The translations under genes and the position numbers were made by a program. The notes beneath the pieces were generated by a model. That model was given only the letters and a program-made list of their open reading frames with translations. It was not told the DNA's origin and searched no databases. Of a DNA stretch of 64,000 nt, positions 53,104 to 63,777 are shown one piece after another; position 1 is the first letter of the stretch, and every line of letters begins with the position of its first letter. This DNA comes from Gammaproteobacteria bacterium (lineage in GTDB: Bacteria > Pseudomonadota > Gammaproteobacteria > Natronospirales > REEB76): the NCBI GenBank assembly GCA_035279405.1, contig DATEHU010000026.1, positions 62,001-126,000 of the forward strand. Reading direction: 5' to 3'.

Positions 53104-53930
53104 CAGCGGATCCCGCGCAGCAGTTCGTTGATGCCCACCTTGGCGCGGGTCTTGGCATCCACGCGCTTCACGATCACGGCGCATTGCAGGTTGTAACGCC
53201 CGTCGGCGGAGGGCAGACCGCCGGGCACGACCACCGCGCCGGCCGGTACGCGGCCGTACGTGATCTCGCCGCTTTCGCGGTCATAGATGCGCGTGCTCTG
53301 GCCGATGAATACGCCCATGGAAATTACCGCGCCCTGTTCCACGATCACGCCTTCGACGATCTCCGAGCGTGCGCCGATGAAGCAGTCGTCCTCGATGATG
53401 GTGGGCGCGGCCTGCAGCGGTTCGAGTACGCCGCCGATGCCGGCGCCGCCCGAGATGTGCACGTGCTTGCCGATTTGCGCGCATGAGCCGATGGTGGCCC
53501 AGGTGTCCACCATCGTGCCGCGGTCCACATAGGCGCCGATGTTGACGTAGCTTGGCATGAGTACCACGTCCGGCGCGAGGAAAGCGCCGTAGCGCACGGT
53601 GGCAGGCGGCACGATACGGGCGCCTTCGCGCTGGAATTCAGCCTGACTGTGCGCGGTATATTTAAGCGGAATCTTGTCGTAAAAGCGGGTGCCGGCGCCC
53701 GCGATGACCTGATTCGGCTGAATGCGGAAATACAGCAGCACGGCCTTCTTTAGCCACTCGTTCACCTGCCAGCGGCCAGCATGCTTTTCGGCGACTCGCA
53801 GCGTCCCGCTGTCCAGTTGCGCAATGGCGGTGTCCACTGCCGCGCGCAGGTCCGGCGGTGTGCGCTCCGGTGTGAGAGCGGCGCGCTGTTCATAAGCGGC
53901 ATCAATTGTCTGGCGCAACATGTCGTGCAT
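53103..53930 (-). CDS. dapD: tetrahydrodipicolinate N-succinyltransferase
   Basis: 275 residues (E. coli 274) from ATG 53930; longer upstream frames belong to the dapC region. Left-handed beta-helix of hexapeptide repeats ([40 protein letters not shown]) with a helical N-terminus. Adds a succinyl group to tetrahydrodipicolinate. The ATG is joined to the dapC stop (TGATG) and the stop to the dapE ATG, so the three are coupled. Confidence 0.96.
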   Translation of the reverse strand: MHDMLRQTIDAAYEQRAALTPERTPPDLRAAVDTAIAQLDSGTLRVAEKHAGRWQVNEWLKKAVLLYFRIQPNQVIAGAGTRFYDKIPLKYTAHSQAEFQREGARIVPPATVRYGAFLAPDVVLMPSYVNIGAYVDRGTMVDTWATIGSCAQIGKHVHISGGAGIGGVLEPLQAAPTIIEDDCFIGARSEIVEGVIVEQGAVISMGVFIGQSTRIYDRESGEITYGRVPAGAVVVPGGLPSADGRYNLQCAVIVKRVDAKTRAKVGINELLRGIR

Positions 53931-55126
53931 CACAGCGACTCCACGTAGCTGCGGATGCGCTTGGTCGCCTCGATGCACTCGGCCAGCGGCGGGACCAGCG
54001 AAATACGCACGCGGTTTGTGCCGGGATCGCCGGATGGAGTTGGGCGCGAAAGATAGCTGCCGGGCAGCACCGTGAGGTTTTGCGTGGCATACAGTTCCCT
54101 GGCAAAACGCTCGCCATCCACCGGTGTTTTCGGCCAGAGGTAAAACGCCGCTGGCGGACACTGCAGGTTCAGCACCGGGCCGAGAATTTCCATGGCGGCT
54201 TTGAATTTCGCCCGATACAGTTGGCGGTTGGCGGCGACATGAGGTTCGTCGTTCCAAGCCTGCACGCTGGCCGATTGCACCGGCAGCGGAACTGCGCAAC
54301 CGTGGTAGGTGCGGTATTGGAGAAACTTTGCGAGGATGCCGGCATCGCCGGCCACGAAGCCCGAGCGCAAACCCGGCAGGCTGGAGCGCTTCGACAGGCT
54401 GTGAAACGTCACGCAGCGGCGAAAATCGTGGCGGCCGGTTTCCTCGCAGACCTGCAGCAGGCCGGGGGGCGGCTTGTCCTCATCCAGGTAGATTTCGACA
54501 TAGCACTCGTCCGAGGCCACGATGAAGTTGTGTTGGTCAGCGAGTTCCAGCACCCGGGCGAGGTAGGCGCGGTCCATGACCGCACCGGTGGGGTTGCCGG
54601 GCGTGCATATATATAGGAGTTGGCAGCGTTGCCAGATGTCCGTCGGCACCGCATCCAGATCGGGCAGATAGCCGTTGGCTTCCAGGGTATTGAGGTAATA
54701 AGGTTCCGCACCGGCCAGCAGCGCGGCGCCTTCGTAAATCTGGTAGAACGGGTTCGGCATCAGTACCACCGGATTGACGCGGCGGTCAATCACCGCCTGC
54801 GCGAAGGCAAACAGGCCTTCGCGTGTGCCGGATACCGGCAGCACGTGGCGTTCCGGGTCAATGCGGCCGGGCTGAAGCTTGAAGCGGCGCGTGAGCCAAG
54901 CCGCGATAGACGCGCGCAGTTCCGGCAGACCCTTGGCTGTGGGGTAGGCGCCGAGCCCGCCGAGATTGTCGCGCAGCGCCTGCAGCACGAATTCCGGCGG
55001 CGCATGCTTGGGCTCGCCGATAGAGAGCGCGATATGGCGCAGATGCGCCGGCGGAGTCACGCCTTCCTTGAGCTTTGCCAGGCGTTCAAAGGGGTAGGGA
55101 AAGAGTTTCTCGAGATCAGGATTCAT
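53930..55126 (-). CDS. dapC: succinyldiaminopimelate transaminase DapC
   Basis: 398 residues of the fold type I aminotransferase family: [33 protein letters not shown], and the PLP lysine Lys246 ([14 protein letters not shown]). This branch, with [16 protein letters not shown] at its N-terminus, is the DapC type found in many beta- and gammaproteobacteria that do not rely on ArgD. It makes N-succinyl-LL-diaminopimelate with glutamate as donor. Lies between glnD and dapD. Confidence 0.92.
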   Translation of the reverse strand: MNPDLEKLFPYPFERLAKLKEGVTPPAHLRHIALSIGEPKHAPPEFVLQALRDNLGGLGAYPTAKGLPELRASIAAWLTRRFKLQPGRIDPERHVLPVSGTREGLFAFAQAVIDRRVNPVVLMPNPFYQIYEGAALLAGAEPYYLNTLEANGYLPDLDAVPTDIWQRCQLLYICTPGNPTGAVMDRAYLARVLELADQHNFIVASDECYVEIYLDEDKPPPGLLQVCEETGRHDFRRCVTFHSLSKRSSLPGLRSGFVAGDAGILAKFLQYRTYHGCAVPLPVQSASVQAWNDEPHVAANRQLYRAKFKAAMEILGPVLNLQCPPAAFYLWPKTPVDGERFARELYATQNLTVLPGSYLSRPTPSGDPGTNRVRISLVPPLAECIEATKRIRSYVESL

Positions 55127-55150
55127 GCGGGTTCCGTCGTTGTCGGGCTT

Positions 55151-57814
55151 TCACGCGGCGTCGTTCAGTTGGGTGAGCAACACCGTGCGCAGCCGCTCGC
55201 GTGCGGCCGCATCGTCGAGCGGCCGGTTGTTGTTGTCGGTTATGAAGAATACGTCCTCGGCGCGCTCGCCGACGGTGGTTATTTTGGCATTCCACAGGTG
55301 GATCTCGCACTGCGCCAGCGCTTGACCGATGACTGACAACAGTCCGGGCCGGTCCCCGGCGCGTATTTCCAGCGCGGTACGCCGGCCGGAGAGATCCGCG
55401 GCGAACTCCACTTCGCTGCGTGTGGTGAACAGGCGCACCTGGCGCGGTGCATGGCGCGTGATCGTCATCGGCCTCTGCTGCTGCCGCTGGGCCTCGTGCT
55501 GCACGCTGCGGGCGATTTCGGCAAGGCGTTCGGAGTCCACGATCGGCTGACGGTCGTCTTCCAGCACCACGTACGTGTCGAGTCGCCGGCCATGGGTCAT
55601 GGGTACGAGGCGCGCGTCCAGGATGGTAAGTCCGAGTTCCGCGAGTGTCGCGGCCACGCGCGCAAAAATGAAAGCATCGGGCCCGGCGTAGACGCTGATG
55701 GCGGTGCCGCCGCGCGCGGCCTGCTGACGCAGCAGTACCAGCGGTGCGCTGCCCGTGAGGTTTTTACGCAAGCCCGCGGTGTGCCAGGCAATTTCATCCG
55801 GGGCGTGGCCAAGGAAGTATTCCTGCGAGAACAGGGTCCAGACCTCGTGCGCAGCTTCGGGTTCAAGCCCCTGTGCGCGCAGCAGGGCGAGCGCCTGCGC
55901 CTGGGTTTCGCGGATCAGCTGCTCCTTGTCCAGGGGATTTTCCAGGCCCTGGCGCAATGCGCGGCTGGCTTCGGCGTAAAGCTCGTGAAACAGGCTGGCT
56001 TTCCAGGAATTCCACAATTCAGGATTGGTGCCGCGCACGTCGGCCACGGTGAGCACGTACAGGTAATCCAGATGCAGCTGGTCGCCGACCACGCGCGCAA
56101 AAGCGTGCACAACCCTCGGATCGCTGATGTCGCGTTTCTGGGCGGTGAGCGACAGCAGCAGATGGTGTTCCACCAGCCAGCCGACCAGACGCGCATCGTA
56201 ACGGCTCAGGCCGTGGTCGAGGCAGAAGGCTTCCGCTTCCTGCGCGCCCAGCTGCGAGTGGTCGCCGCCGCGGCCCTTGGCGATGTCGTGGAAGAGCGCG
56301 GCCAGGTACGCCAATTCGGGCTTGGGCAGCGCCTGCATGATGCGGCTGCATTGGGGGAATTCCTGATCGTAGCGGCTCAAGGCAAAGCGCCGCAGATTGC
56401 CGATGACGAACAGGATGTGCTCGTCCACGGTGTAGGCATGGAACAGGTCGTACTGCATGCGGCCGACGATGCGGCCGAAGGCGGACAGGTAGCGCCCCAG
56501 CACGTCATAGCGGTTCATGCGCCGCAGTTCGTGGGTCACGCTCTGCGGCGCGCGCAGAATCTGCATGAACTGCGCGCGCGGTTCAGGCGCGGCACGAAAG
56601 TCGTCATCAATGTGCTCGAGATTGGCGCGCAAGCTGCGCAAGGTTTCCGCACTTACGCCCTTGAGGCGCGGATGTTGCTGCAGCACATGGAACATTTCCA
56701 GCAGCGCCGCCGGCCGGTGTTTGAACAGCCCGGGATCGCGCAAGCGCAGGAAACCGCCGCGCTCCTCGAAATTGTCATCCAGGACTGCGGGCGCCGGCGG
56801 CGCGTCGGCGAGGATCACTTCTTCCAGTGATTGCAACAGCATTTCGTTGAGCAGGCTGAGTTCCTTGATGCTGCGGTAATACGCCTGCATGAACTGCTCG
56901 ACGGCCGGGTTCGCGGGCGCATCGTGGTAACCGAATTGCCGTGCGAGGCGCGGCTGAGCGTCGAACAGCAAGCGGTCCTCGCGCCGGCCGTAGAGCAGGT
57001 GCAGGGCGAAGCGCACGCGCCACAGAAAGGCCTGTCCTTGCTGCAGCGCCCGGTGTTCGTCCGCGGTCAGAAAACGGCGCGTCACCAGTTCCTGCAGGCT
57101 GACGGCACCGGTGTATCGCTGTGCGACCCAGGCAATCGTTTGAATGTCGCGCAAACCGCCAGGACTCTCCTTGACGTTAGGTTCCAGCCGGTACGCGGTA
57201 TCGTGATATTTGGCATGCCGCAATTGCTGCTCACGCTGCTTGGCCCGGAAAAATTCTTTTGCCGGCCACATCTGCTGCGGTTGCATCTGCTGCTGCAGCT
57301 GGGTGCTCAGGTCCGCGGCTCCGGCCAGATGCCGGGCTTCCATGAGGTTGGTGGCGATGCTCAGATCGACGCGCGCCTGCGCGAGGCATTCCGCCACGCT
57401 GCGCACGCTGTGGCTGGCCTGCAGACCGATATCCCAAAGCGTGGTCAGGAATGTACCGATGGTACGGCGCTCGGGTCCGCCATCGGGTTGGCGCAACAGG
57501 ATCAGCAGATCAATGTCTGAGTACGGATGCAGCTCGCCGCGCCCGTAGCCGCCGACGGCCACGAGCGCCACGTCCTGCGTATCGGCGGACCAATGCAACT
57601 GGAAGGCGCGGCGTAGCACCTCATCCACAGCTTGCGCGCGCGCGCGTACCAGCTGCTCAACCGGAACCGCTGCACTGAATTGCCGGCGCAGGTCTTGATC
57701 GCAAGCCTGCAGCGCAGCGCGCAGCTGCGCAAGTGCGGGAGGAAGCGGCGGTCGCGCGGCTTTGTGCGCTGTGGCGGGACTGGCGATGGAGTGGGTGCCG
57801 GATGTGGCGTTCAA
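55151..57814 (-). CDS. glnD: bifunctional PII uridylyltransferase / uridylyl-removing enzyme
   Basis: 887 residues from TTG 57814, 8 bases after the map stop; a GTG at 57895 would overlap map by about 70 bases and adds unlike sequence. Nucleotidyltransferase core GGYGRGELHPYSDIDLLIL, HD domain for the removing activity (ALFHDIAKGRGGDHS), and two C-terminal ACT domains that sense glutamine. It adds or removes UMP on PII to report nitrogen state. No other start codon is in place, so the weak TTG may keep GlnD low. Confidence 0.94.
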   Translation of the reverse strand: MNATSGTHSIASPATAHKAARPPLPPALAQLRAALQACDQDLRRQFSAAVPVEQLVRARAQAVDEVLRRAFQLHWSADTQDVALVAVGGYGRGELHPYSDIDLLILLRQPDGGPERRTIGTFLTTLWDIGLQASHSVRSVAECLAQARVDLSIATNLMEARHLAGAADLSTQLQQQMQPQQMWPAKEFFRAKQREQQLRHAKYHDTAYRLEPNVKESPGGLRDIQTIAWVAQRYTGAVSLQELVTRRFLTADEHRALQQGQAFLWRVRFALHLLYGRREDRLLFDAQPRLARQFGYHDAPANPAVEQFMQAYYRSIKELSLLNEMLLQSLEEVILADAPPAPAVLDDNFEERGGFLRLRDPGLFKHRPAALLEMFHVLQQHPRLKGVSAETLRSLRANLEHIDDDFRAAPEPRAQFMQILRAPQSVTHELRRMNRYDVLGRYLSAFGRIVGRMQYDLFHAYTVDEHILFVIGNLRRFALSRYDQEFPQCSRIMQALPKPELAYLAALFHDIAKGRGGDHSQLGAQEAEAFCLDHGLSRYDARLVGWLVEHHLLLSLTAQKRDISDPRVVHAFARVVGDQLHLDYLYVLTVADVRGTNPELWNSWKASLFHELYAEASRALRQGLENPLDKEQLIRETQAQALALLRAQGLEPEAAHEVWTLFSQEYFLGHAPDEIAWHTAGLRKNLTGSAPLVLLRQQAARGGTAISVYAGPDAFIFARVAATLAELGLTILDARLVPMTHGRRLDTYVVLEDDRQPIVDSERLAEIARSVQHEAQRQQQRPMTITRHAPRQVRLFTTRSEVEFAADLSGRRTALEIRAGDRPGLLSVIGQALAQCEIHLWNAKITTVGERAEDVFFITDNNNRPLDDAAARERLRTVLLTQLNDAA

Positions 57815-57822
57815 GCGCGCGG

Positions 57823-58590
57823 TCAGATTTCGCCGCCCGCGCGCGCGGTCAGCACTTCGTGGCCGGATGCCGTGACCAGTAGGGTGTGCTCCCACTGCGC
57901 AGAGAGCGAATGATCCTTGGTTACCACGGTCCAGCCGTCCGGCAGCAGACGCACGTGACGTTTGCCGGCGTTCACCATCGGTTCGATGGTGAAGGTCATG
58001 CCCGGCTGAAGTTGCAGGCCGGTGCCGGGCGCGCCGTAATGCAGTACCTGCGGATCCTCGTGATACACGCGGCCGATGCCATGACCGCAGTATTCGCGCA
58101 CCACCGAGTATCCATGCTCCTCGGCGTAGCGCTGGATGGCATGACCGATGTCACCGAGCTGCACGCCGGGTTTGACCATCTCGATGCCGGTGAGCATGGC
58201 GTCGTGCGTGACCTGCACCAGCCGACGCGCAGCTACCGAGGGTTCGCCCACGTAGTACATCTTGCTGGTGTCGCCGTGGAAACCATCCTTGATGACGGTC
58301 ACGTCAATATTGAGGATGTCGCCGTGCTTGAGTTTGCGGTCGCCCGGAATCCCGTGGCACACGACATGGTTCACCGAGGTGCACAGGGTCTTGGGGAAAC
58401 CGTGGTAGCCGACGTTGGCCGGGATTGCATGTTGCACGTTGACGATGTAATCGTGACACACGCGATCGAGTTCCTCCGTGGTCACGCCCGGCTGTACATA
58501 GGACGCGATCGTATCGAGCACCTCGGCCGCAAGCCGCCCGGCCACGCGCATCTTGGCTTGTTCTTCCGCGGATTTGATGGTGACGGGCAT
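57823..58590 (-). CDS. map: methionine aminopeptidase type I
   Basis: 255 residues. Dinuclear metal ligands are visible in NIDVTVIKDGFHGDTSKMY (two Asp), GHGIGRVYHEDPQ (His), TFTIEPMVNAG (Glu) and QWEHTLLVT (Glu). Removes the first Met from nascent proteins. Divergent from rpsB, as in E. coli and relatives. First gene of the dap operon. Confidence 0.97.
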   Translation of the reverse strand: MPVTIKSAEEQAKMRVAGRLAAEVLDTIASYVQPGVTTEELDRVCHDYIVNVQHAIPANVGYHGFPKTLCTSVNHVVCHGIPGDRKLKHGDILNIDVTVIKDGFHGDTSKMYYVGEPSVAARRLVQVTHDAMLTGIEMVKPGVQLGDIGHAIQRYAEEHGYSVVREYCGHGIGRVYHEDPQVLHYGAPGTGLQLQPGMTFTIEPMVNAGKRHVRLLPDGWTVVTKDHSLSAQWEHTLLVTASGHEVLTARAGGEI

Positions 58591-58646
58591 GTGAGTTCGG
58601 TTGAATAAATGGGGCCGCCGATGTGCGGCGCAAGCCCGGGTCAGCG

Positions 58647-58675
58647 TTGCCGTTGTGGGCGGCTTATGGTATAAA
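58647..58675 (+). promoter_or_regulatory. rpsB operon promoter
   Basis: TTGCCG (58647-58652), 17 bases, TATAAA (58670-58675); transcription should begin near 58683. Confidence 0.7.
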
Positions 58676-58682
58676 GCGCGGC

Positions 58683-58852
58683 CTTTTTTGGCAAACCGCC
58701 GGCTGCAGGCCGGCGAATTTCACTAAACCCACACATACACCGATACCGCTCGCGGGGTGCCCGCCGGTCCGCTTGGACCAGGGTTGCGATTCGGGGTGTA
58801 TGGAGGCATAACCCCTGGAACCTCCGGGTTCCGAACCGCACGGAGTACATCC
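58683..58852 (+). promoter_or_regulatory. rpsB leader, likely autoregulatory
   Basis: About 170 bases of untranslated leader with three short hairpins: GCGGG/CCCGC (58752-58764), GGTCC/GGACC (58766-58779) and GGAACC/GGTTCC (58817-58832), then GGAG before the ATG. In E. coli, S2 binds a leader of similar length to repress rpsB-tsf; this is the analogous spot, but the structure was not folded. Confidence 0.5.
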
Positions 58853-59857
58853 ATGGGCGAGCTGTCCATGCGCCAGATGCTGGAAGCTGGCGTGCATTTC
58901 GGCCACCAGACACGTTATTGGAACCCGAAGATGGCACCGTACATCTTCGGCGAGCGCAGCCGTATCCACATCATCAATCTGGAAAAGACGCTGCCGCTGT
59001 ATCGCGAGGCGCTGGAGTTCGTCAAGCGCCTGGTGACCGACGGCGGCACGCTGCTGTTCGTGGGCACCAAACGCGCGGCGCGCGAGGCCGTCAGCGCGCA
59101 GGCGCAGCGCTGCGCCATGCCGTACGTCACACAACGCTGGTTGGGCGGTACCCTCACGAATTTCAAGACCGTGCGCCAGTCCATCAAGCGCATGCACGAA
59201 CTCGATGTGCAGTCGGAGGACGGTACCTTCGAACGCCTGGGGAAAATGGAAGTCATCCGCCTGCGTCGCGAGATGGAAAAACTGGAAAAAAGCCTGGGCG
59301 GCATCAAGGACATGAACAACCTGCCGGACGCGCTGTTCGTGATTGACGTTGGCCACGAGAAGATCGCGGTCAGCGAGGCGCGCAAGCTGGGTATTCCCAT
59401 CGTGGCCATCGTGGACACCAACAACGCGCCGGACGGCGTGGATTACGTGATTCCCGGCAACGACGACGCGATTCGCGCCATTCAGCTGTACGCCGAGGGT
59501 GTGGCGGATGCGGTGCTCGCCGGGCGCGAATCCATGCCGCAACTCGCGGGCAGCGACGAAGATGAGTTCGTGGAGCTGGATGAGCACGGCAATCCGAAGC
59601 GCGGCCGCGGCCGCCGCCGGGCACCGGTGAAAATGACCACCGCCAAAAAGCCTGCGGCGCGGCGCAAACCCGCGGAAAGACCTGCGGCCCCGGCGCCCGC
59701 GCAAGCGACCGCCCCCGCAGCGCAGGCGGCACCGGCGGATGCGGCTGACGGGACTCCGGTACACAAACCCGTGGTGCGCAAAAAGTCGCCGGTCAAAAAA
59801 GCCGCGAGCCACAAGCGCGTGGCCAAGAAAGACAAAGCCGAAGACAGCACCGAGTAG
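58853..59857 (+). CDS. rpsB: 30S ribosomal protein S2, with long C-terminal extension
   Basis: 334 residues from ATG 58853. The first about 230 match S2 ([78 protein letters not shown]). The rest is an unusual low-complexity tail of about 100 residues rich in Ala, Lys, Arg and Pro ([20 protein letters not shown]), which would reach out from the 30S surface. E. coli S2 has 241 residues. Starts further upstream lack a ribosome site and run through the leader. Confidence 0.96.
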   Translation: MGELSMRQMLEAGVHFGHQTRYWNPKMAPYIFGERSRIHIINLEKTLPLYREALEFVKRLVTDGGTLLFVGTKRAAREAVSAQAQRCAMPYVTQRWLGGTLTNFKTVRQSIKRMHELDVQSEDGTFERLGKMEVIRLRREMEKLEKSLGGIKDMNNLPDALFVIDVGHEKIAVSEARKLGIPIVAIVDTNNAPDGVDYVIPGNDDAIRAIQLYAEGVADAVLAGRESMPQLAGSDEDEFVELDEHGNPKRGRGRRRAPVKMTTAKKPAARRKPAERPAAPAPAQATAPAAQAAPADAADGTPVHKPVVRKKSPVKKAASHKRVAKKDKAEDSTE

Positions 59858-59876
59858 CACCGCGACACTCCGGTGC
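59857..59876 (+). terminator. weak attenuator-like hairpin between rpsB and tsf
   Basis: GCACCG (59857-59862) / CGGTGC (59871-59876), 8-base loop, no T-run. Might lower tsf transcription relative to rpsB. Confidence 0.35.
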
Positions 59877-59922
59877 GACGGCAGCCGGTGCGGGTTGGCA
59901 CACGTTCACTACAGGATTTTGC

Positions 59923-60798
59923 ATGACGATTTCAGCCTCTTTGGTCAAGGAACTGCGCGAGCGCACCGGCGCCGGCATGATGGAGTGCAAGAAGGCGCTG
60001 GCAGAAACCGGCGGCGATCTGGAACGCGCCGTCGAGCACATGCGCAAGGCCGGACTCGCCAAGGCCGACAAGAAAGCCGGGCGCATTGCGGCCGAAGGCC
60101 GGATTGCGATTGCGCAGATGCAGGGCGCAGTCGCCATGGTCGAGGTGAATTGCGAAACCGACTTCGTCGCCAACGGCGAGGACTTCAAGGCATTCGCCGC
60201 GCACGTGGTACAAGCGCTGCTCGAACAGGCACCACAGGATCCCGCTACGCTCGACACGCTGCGGCTGACGGGCGGCGCCAGCGTGGATACCGCACGCCGC
60301 GAACTGGTCGCCAAGATCGGCGAGAACGTGAGCGTGCGGCGCGGCACGTACTTCAAAAGTGGCGCAACACTCGGCAGTTATCTGCACGGCGCGCGCATCG
60401 GCGTGCTCGTGGAGTTGCAGGGCGGTGATACCGCCCTTGCCAGGGACATCGCCATGCACATAGCTGCCAGCCGGCCGCTGTGCGTGAGCCCCGATCAGGT
60501 GCCGGCCCAAGTGCTCGACAAGGAACGCGAAATCATCCGCGCCCAGTCCGCCGATAGCGGCAAGCCGGAAGCGATCGTCGAGAAGATGGTCGAAGGACGG
60601 CTGCGGAAATACCTCGGGGAAATCACCTTGCTGGGCCAGCCGTTCGTCAAGGAACCGGAGATCACCGTGGACAAACTGCTGGCGCGCCATGGCGCCAAGG
60701 CATTGCGATTCGCGCGCTTCGAAGTGGGCGAGGGTATCGAAAAGAAGCAGGAAGACTTCGCCGCCGAGGTCAAAGCCCAGGCCGCGAAAACCGCCTGA
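59923..60798 (+). CDS. tsf: translation elongation factor Ts
   Basis: 291 residues. N-terminal UBA-like part ([20 protein letters not shown]), the EF-Tu-contacting TDFVAN motif within [13 protein letters not shown], then two core subdomains and a coiled tail. Exchanges GDP for GTP on EF-Tu. Lies between rpsB and pyrH, the conserved order. Confidence 0.97.
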   Translation: MTISASLVKELRERTGAGMMECKKALAETGGDLERAVEHMRKAGLAKADKKAGRIAAEGRIAIAQMQGAVAMVEVNCETDFVANGEDFKAFAAHVVQALLEQAPQDPATLDTLRLTGGASVDTARRELVAKIGENVSVRRGTYFKSGATLGSYLHGARIGVLVELQGGDTALARDIAMHIAASRPLCVSPDQVPAQVLDKEREIIRAQSADSGKPEAIVEKMVEGRLRKYLGEITLLGQPFVKEPEITVDKLLARHGAKALRFARFEVGEGIEKKQEDFAAEVKAQAAKTA

Positions 60799-60849
60799 AG
60801 CGCGCCGCCGCAACACGGGCGGCGGCGGTTTACGGTACAATTCCGCCGG

Positions 60850-60870
60850 GAGCCCCGCGTTGCGGGGCTC
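60850..60870 (+). repeat. stable hairpin before pyrH
   Basis: GAGCCCCGC (60850-60858), GTT loop, GCGGGGCTC (60862-60870). No T-run follows, so it is more likely a stabiliser, processing site or pause than a full terminator. A possible -10 (TACAAT) lies at 60836-60841. Confidence 0.5.
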
Positions 60871-60898
60871 TGCATATCCCTGGCGTGGCGGCGCATCA

Positions 60899-61636
60899 AT
60901 GTCGAACCCGGCTCCGGCCTACCGGCGCATACTTCTCAAGCTGAGCGGCGAAGCCCTCATGGGCCGCGTCGACTACGGCGTCGATCCGGTCGTCATCAAG
61001 CAGTTGGCCGAAGAAGTGCGCGCGGTGCGCGATCTCGGCGTGCAAATCGGCATGGTCATCGGCGGCGGCAATATTTTCCGTGGCGCCGGGCTGGCGCGCG
61101 CCGGCATGGACCGCATCACCGCGGACCACATGGGCATGCTGGCCACCATCATGAATTCCCTCGCCATGCAGGACGCGCTCGAGCGCCTGGGCGTGTACGT
61201 GCGCGTGATGTCGGGACTGAGCGTCAACGAGGTGTGCGAGGACTACATCCGCCGGCGCGCGGTGCGCCACCTGGAAAAGGGACGGGTGTGCATCTTTGCG
61301 GCCGGCACCGGCAATCCGTTCTTTACCACCGACACCGCCGCGGCGCTGCGTGCCATCGAAACCGGATGCGAGCTGCTGCTCAAAGCCACCAAGGTGGACG
61401 GTGTGTATGCCGCTGATCCCAAGCAGCATCCGCAGGCGCAGCGCTACGCGCACATCACCTATGACCGGGTACTGGCCGACAAGCTCGGGGTCATGGATGC
61501 CACCGCCGTCGTCCTGTGCCGCGACAACAATATTCCACTGCGAATCTTTGATCTCACCCGTGCCGGCGACCTGCTGCGCATCGTCCAGGGCACCCCCAAT
61601 GTGGGTACCCTGGTGGATAACGGAGGTTCAACATGA
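60899..61636 (+). CDS. pyrH: UMP kinase
   Basis: 245 residues from ATG 60899. Amino-acid-kinase fold with [53 protein letters not shown], and [10 protein letters not shown]. Phosphorylates UMP to UDP, with GTP activation and UTP inhibition in this family. The hairpin at 60850-60870 lies in its leader. Overlaps frr in ATGA. Confidence 0.96.
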   Translation: MSNPAPAYRRILLKLSGEALMGRVDYGVDPVVIKQLAEEVRAVRDLGVQIGMVIGGGNIFRGAGLARAGMDRITADHMGMLATIMNSLAMQDALERLGVYVRVMSGLSVNEVCEDYIRRRAVRHLEKGRVCIFAAGTGNPFFTTDTAAALRAIETGCELLLKATKVDGVYAADPKQHPQAQRYAHITYDRVLADKLGVMDATAVVLCRDNNIPLRIFDLTRAGDLLRIVQGTPNVGTLVDNGGST

Positions 61637-62193
61637 CGACTGACGATCTGAAGAAGCATGCGGATGGCCGCATGCAGAAAGCCGTGGACACGCTCAAGGA
61701 TGTGCTCGCCCGGCTGCGCACCGGCCGTGCCCACACCAGTCTGCTGGATCACATCCGCGTGGCCTATTACGGATCGGAAGTTCCGCTCAACCAGGTGGCC
61801 AACGTCAGCGCCTCGGATGCACGCACGCTCAACATCACGCCCTGGGAAAAGCAGATGATCCCGGTGATCGAGAAGGCCATTATGACGTCGGATCTGGGCC
61901 TGACCCCGGCCACCGCCGGCAACGTGATTCGCGTGCCCATGCCGCAGCTTACCGAGGAACGGCGGCGCGAAATCATCAAGCTGGCGCGCCAGGAAGCCGA
62001 GGGCGCGCGCGTGGCCATCCGCAATGCGCGCCGCGATGCGAATACGGAACTCAAGACCGCGCTCAAGGACCGGAAAATCACCGAGGACCAAGAGCGCCGC
62101 ACCCAGGATGACATTCAGAAGCTCACCGACCGGCATATCGCGGGCATAGACAAGATTCTGGCCGCCAAGGAAACCGAGCTGCTGGAAGTCTGA
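61633..62193 (+). CDS. frr: ribosome recycling factor
   Basis: 186 residues (E. coli 185): triple-helix bundle with [53 protein letters not shown]. With EF-G it splits ribosomes after termination. Translationally coupled to pyrH. Confidence 0.97.
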   Translation: MTTDDLKKHADGRMQKAVDTLKDVLARLRTGRAHTSLLDHIRVAYYGSEVPLNQVANVSASDARTLNITPWEKQMIPVIEKAIMTSDLGLTPATAGNVIRVPMPQLTEERRREIIKLARQEAEGARVAIRNARRDANTELKTALKDRKITEDQERRTQDDIQKLTDRHIAGIDKILAAKETELLEV

Positions 62194-62234
62194 ACCTTGC
62201 CTGAGGCGCGGGGCAGCGCGCCGGAATTCACCCC

Positions 62235-62981
62235 ATGACGAAAGATGAAGGCTCTAGTCTGCCGCGCCACATTGCCGTCATCATGGACGGTAATGGCCGC
62301 TGGGCGCAGCGTCGTCTGCTGCCGCGCCAGGCCGGCCATCGTGCAGGTCTCACCGCGGCGCGCCGCCTGATCGAGGCCTGCGTGCAACGCGGCATCGGCG
62401 CACTCACCCTGTTTGCCTTTAGCAGCGAGAACTGGCGGCGCCCGCAGCCGGAGGTTGGCAGTCTCATGGGCTTGTTCATGAACGCGCTGGAAAGCGAAAT
62501 CGCGGAACTGCACAAGAACAAGGTACGCATGCGCTTCATCGGTGCACGTGAACAGTTTTCGGCGGCGCTGCAACAGGGCATGCGTGAATCCGAAGAGTTG
62601 ACGGCCGGCAATAACGGCCTGGTGTTGAACATCGCGGCGGGTTACGGTGGACGCTGGGATTTGTTGCAGGCCGCGAGGCGCCTGGTGGGCGAGGCCGTAA
62701 GCGGGCGCTTGCGTGTCGAGGAGTTGGACGAACCGCAAGTGTCGCATGCGCTGGCGCTCGCGGAGCTGCCGGATCCCGATCTCTTCATCCGCACCGGTGG
62801 CGAACAGCGCATCAGCAATTTTCTGTTGTGGAATCTGGCGTACACCGAGCTGTATTTCACCGAGGTGCTGTGGCCGGATTTTGATGCTGCGGCGCTGGAG
62901 GCGGCGTTGAGCTGGTTTGCGCAACGCCAGCGGCGTTTCGGCCGCACACCCGAACAGACCCGGGACGCGGATCATGCTTAA
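62235..62981 (+). CDS. uppS: undecaprenyl diphosphate synthase
   Basis: 248 residues. cis-prenyltransferase with IAVIMDGNGRWAQRR (catalytic Asp18), HRAGLTAARR, LFAFSSENWRRP, and the C-terminal LFIRTGGEQRISNFLLWN. Makes the C55 carrier precursor for peptidoglycan and O-antigen. First of the envelope part of the operon; overlaps cdsA by 8 bases. Confidence 0.97.
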   Translation: MTKDEGSSLPRHIAVIMDGNGRWAQRRLLPRQAGHRAGLTAARRLIEACVQRGIGALTLFAFSSENWRRPQPEVGSLMGLFMNALESEIAELHKNKVRMRFIGAREQFSAALQQGMRESEELTAGNNGLVLNIAAGYGGRWDLLQAARRLVGEAVSGRLRVEELDEPQVSHALALAELPDPDLFIRTGGEQRISNFLLWNLAYTELYFTEVLWPDFDAAALEAALSWFAQRQRRFGRTPEQTRDADHA

Positions 62982-63777
62982 GCTGCGCATCCTCACCGCC
63001 GCAATCCTGGTGCCGGCAGTCGTGGCGCTGGTGTGGTTTGCACCCACTTGGGCGCTGGGTCTGGCGGCCGGAGTGGTGGCGCTGGTGGCCGCGTGGGAAT
63101 GGACCGCCCTGTCCAGACTGCGCGCGCCGTGGCTGCAAGCCGCTTTCACACTGCTGCTGGCGGTGCTGCTCATCTGCTTCTGGGTGCTGCGGCACAACAA
63201 TTGGGTGCTGTGGATCACGACTGGGGCGGCGCTGGGCTGGTGGTTGTTCGCGCTCGTCTGGATCGCCGTCTGGCGCAGGGAATTTGCGCTGCCCGTAAAA
63301 TTGCTGTGCGGCCTGCTGACAATCCTGCCCGCGTGGGTTGCCACCATCGCACTGCATGCCAGTGTCGACGGCCGGCGCAAGCTGCTGTTCCTGCTGGTGC
63401 TGATCTGGGCGGCGGATATTGCCGCGTATTTCGCCGGGCGGGCCTTCGGGCGGCGCAAGCTTGCGCCCGAAGTGAGCCCCGGCAAAACCTGGGAGGGCGT
63501 CGCCGGTGCTACGCTGGCGCTACTGGCTGTAGCCTGCGCCGGTGTGTTCTGGGCGCTGCCGGCCGGCGGCTATGCTCTTATTCTGGTGTGTGTACTCACA
63601 GGCTGGCTGTCCATCGTGGGCGATCTTTCCGAAAGCATGTTCAAACGTGAAGCCGCGCTCAAGGACAGCGGCCGGCTGTTTCCCGGTCACGGCGGCGTGC
63701 TCGACCGCATTGACAGCCTGACGGCCGCGCTGCCGGCTTTCTGGCTGGGTCTGGCGATCCTGGAGCGCCTGAAATGA
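62974..63777 (+). CDS. cdsA: phosphatidate cytidylyltransferase
   Basis: 267 residues from ATG 62974. About eight spans and the C-terminal signature SIVGDLSESMFKRE with KDSGRLFPGHGGVLDRIDSL, the metal-binding CDP-alcohol synthase motif. Makes CDP-diacylglycerol for all phospholipids. Overlaps uppS and dxr, as in many gammaproteobacteria. Confidence 0.96.
   Translation: MLKLRILTAAILVPAVVALVWFAPTWALGLAAGVVALVAAWEWTALSRLRAPWLQAAFTLLLAVLLICFWVLRHNNWVLWITTGAALGWWLFALVWIAVWRREFALPVKLLCGLLTILPAWVATIALHASVDGRRKLLFLLVLIWAADIAAYFAGRAFGRRKLAPEVSPGKTWEGVAGATLALLAVACAGVFWALPAGGYALILVCVLTGWLSIVGDLSESMFKREAALKDSGRLFPGHGGVLDRIDSLTAALPAFWLGLAILERLK

Noticed and set aside
57815-57895. GTG start for glnD at 57895
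   Set aside because: It would overlap map by about 70 bases and add a low-complexity Arg-rich stretch not seen in GlnD.
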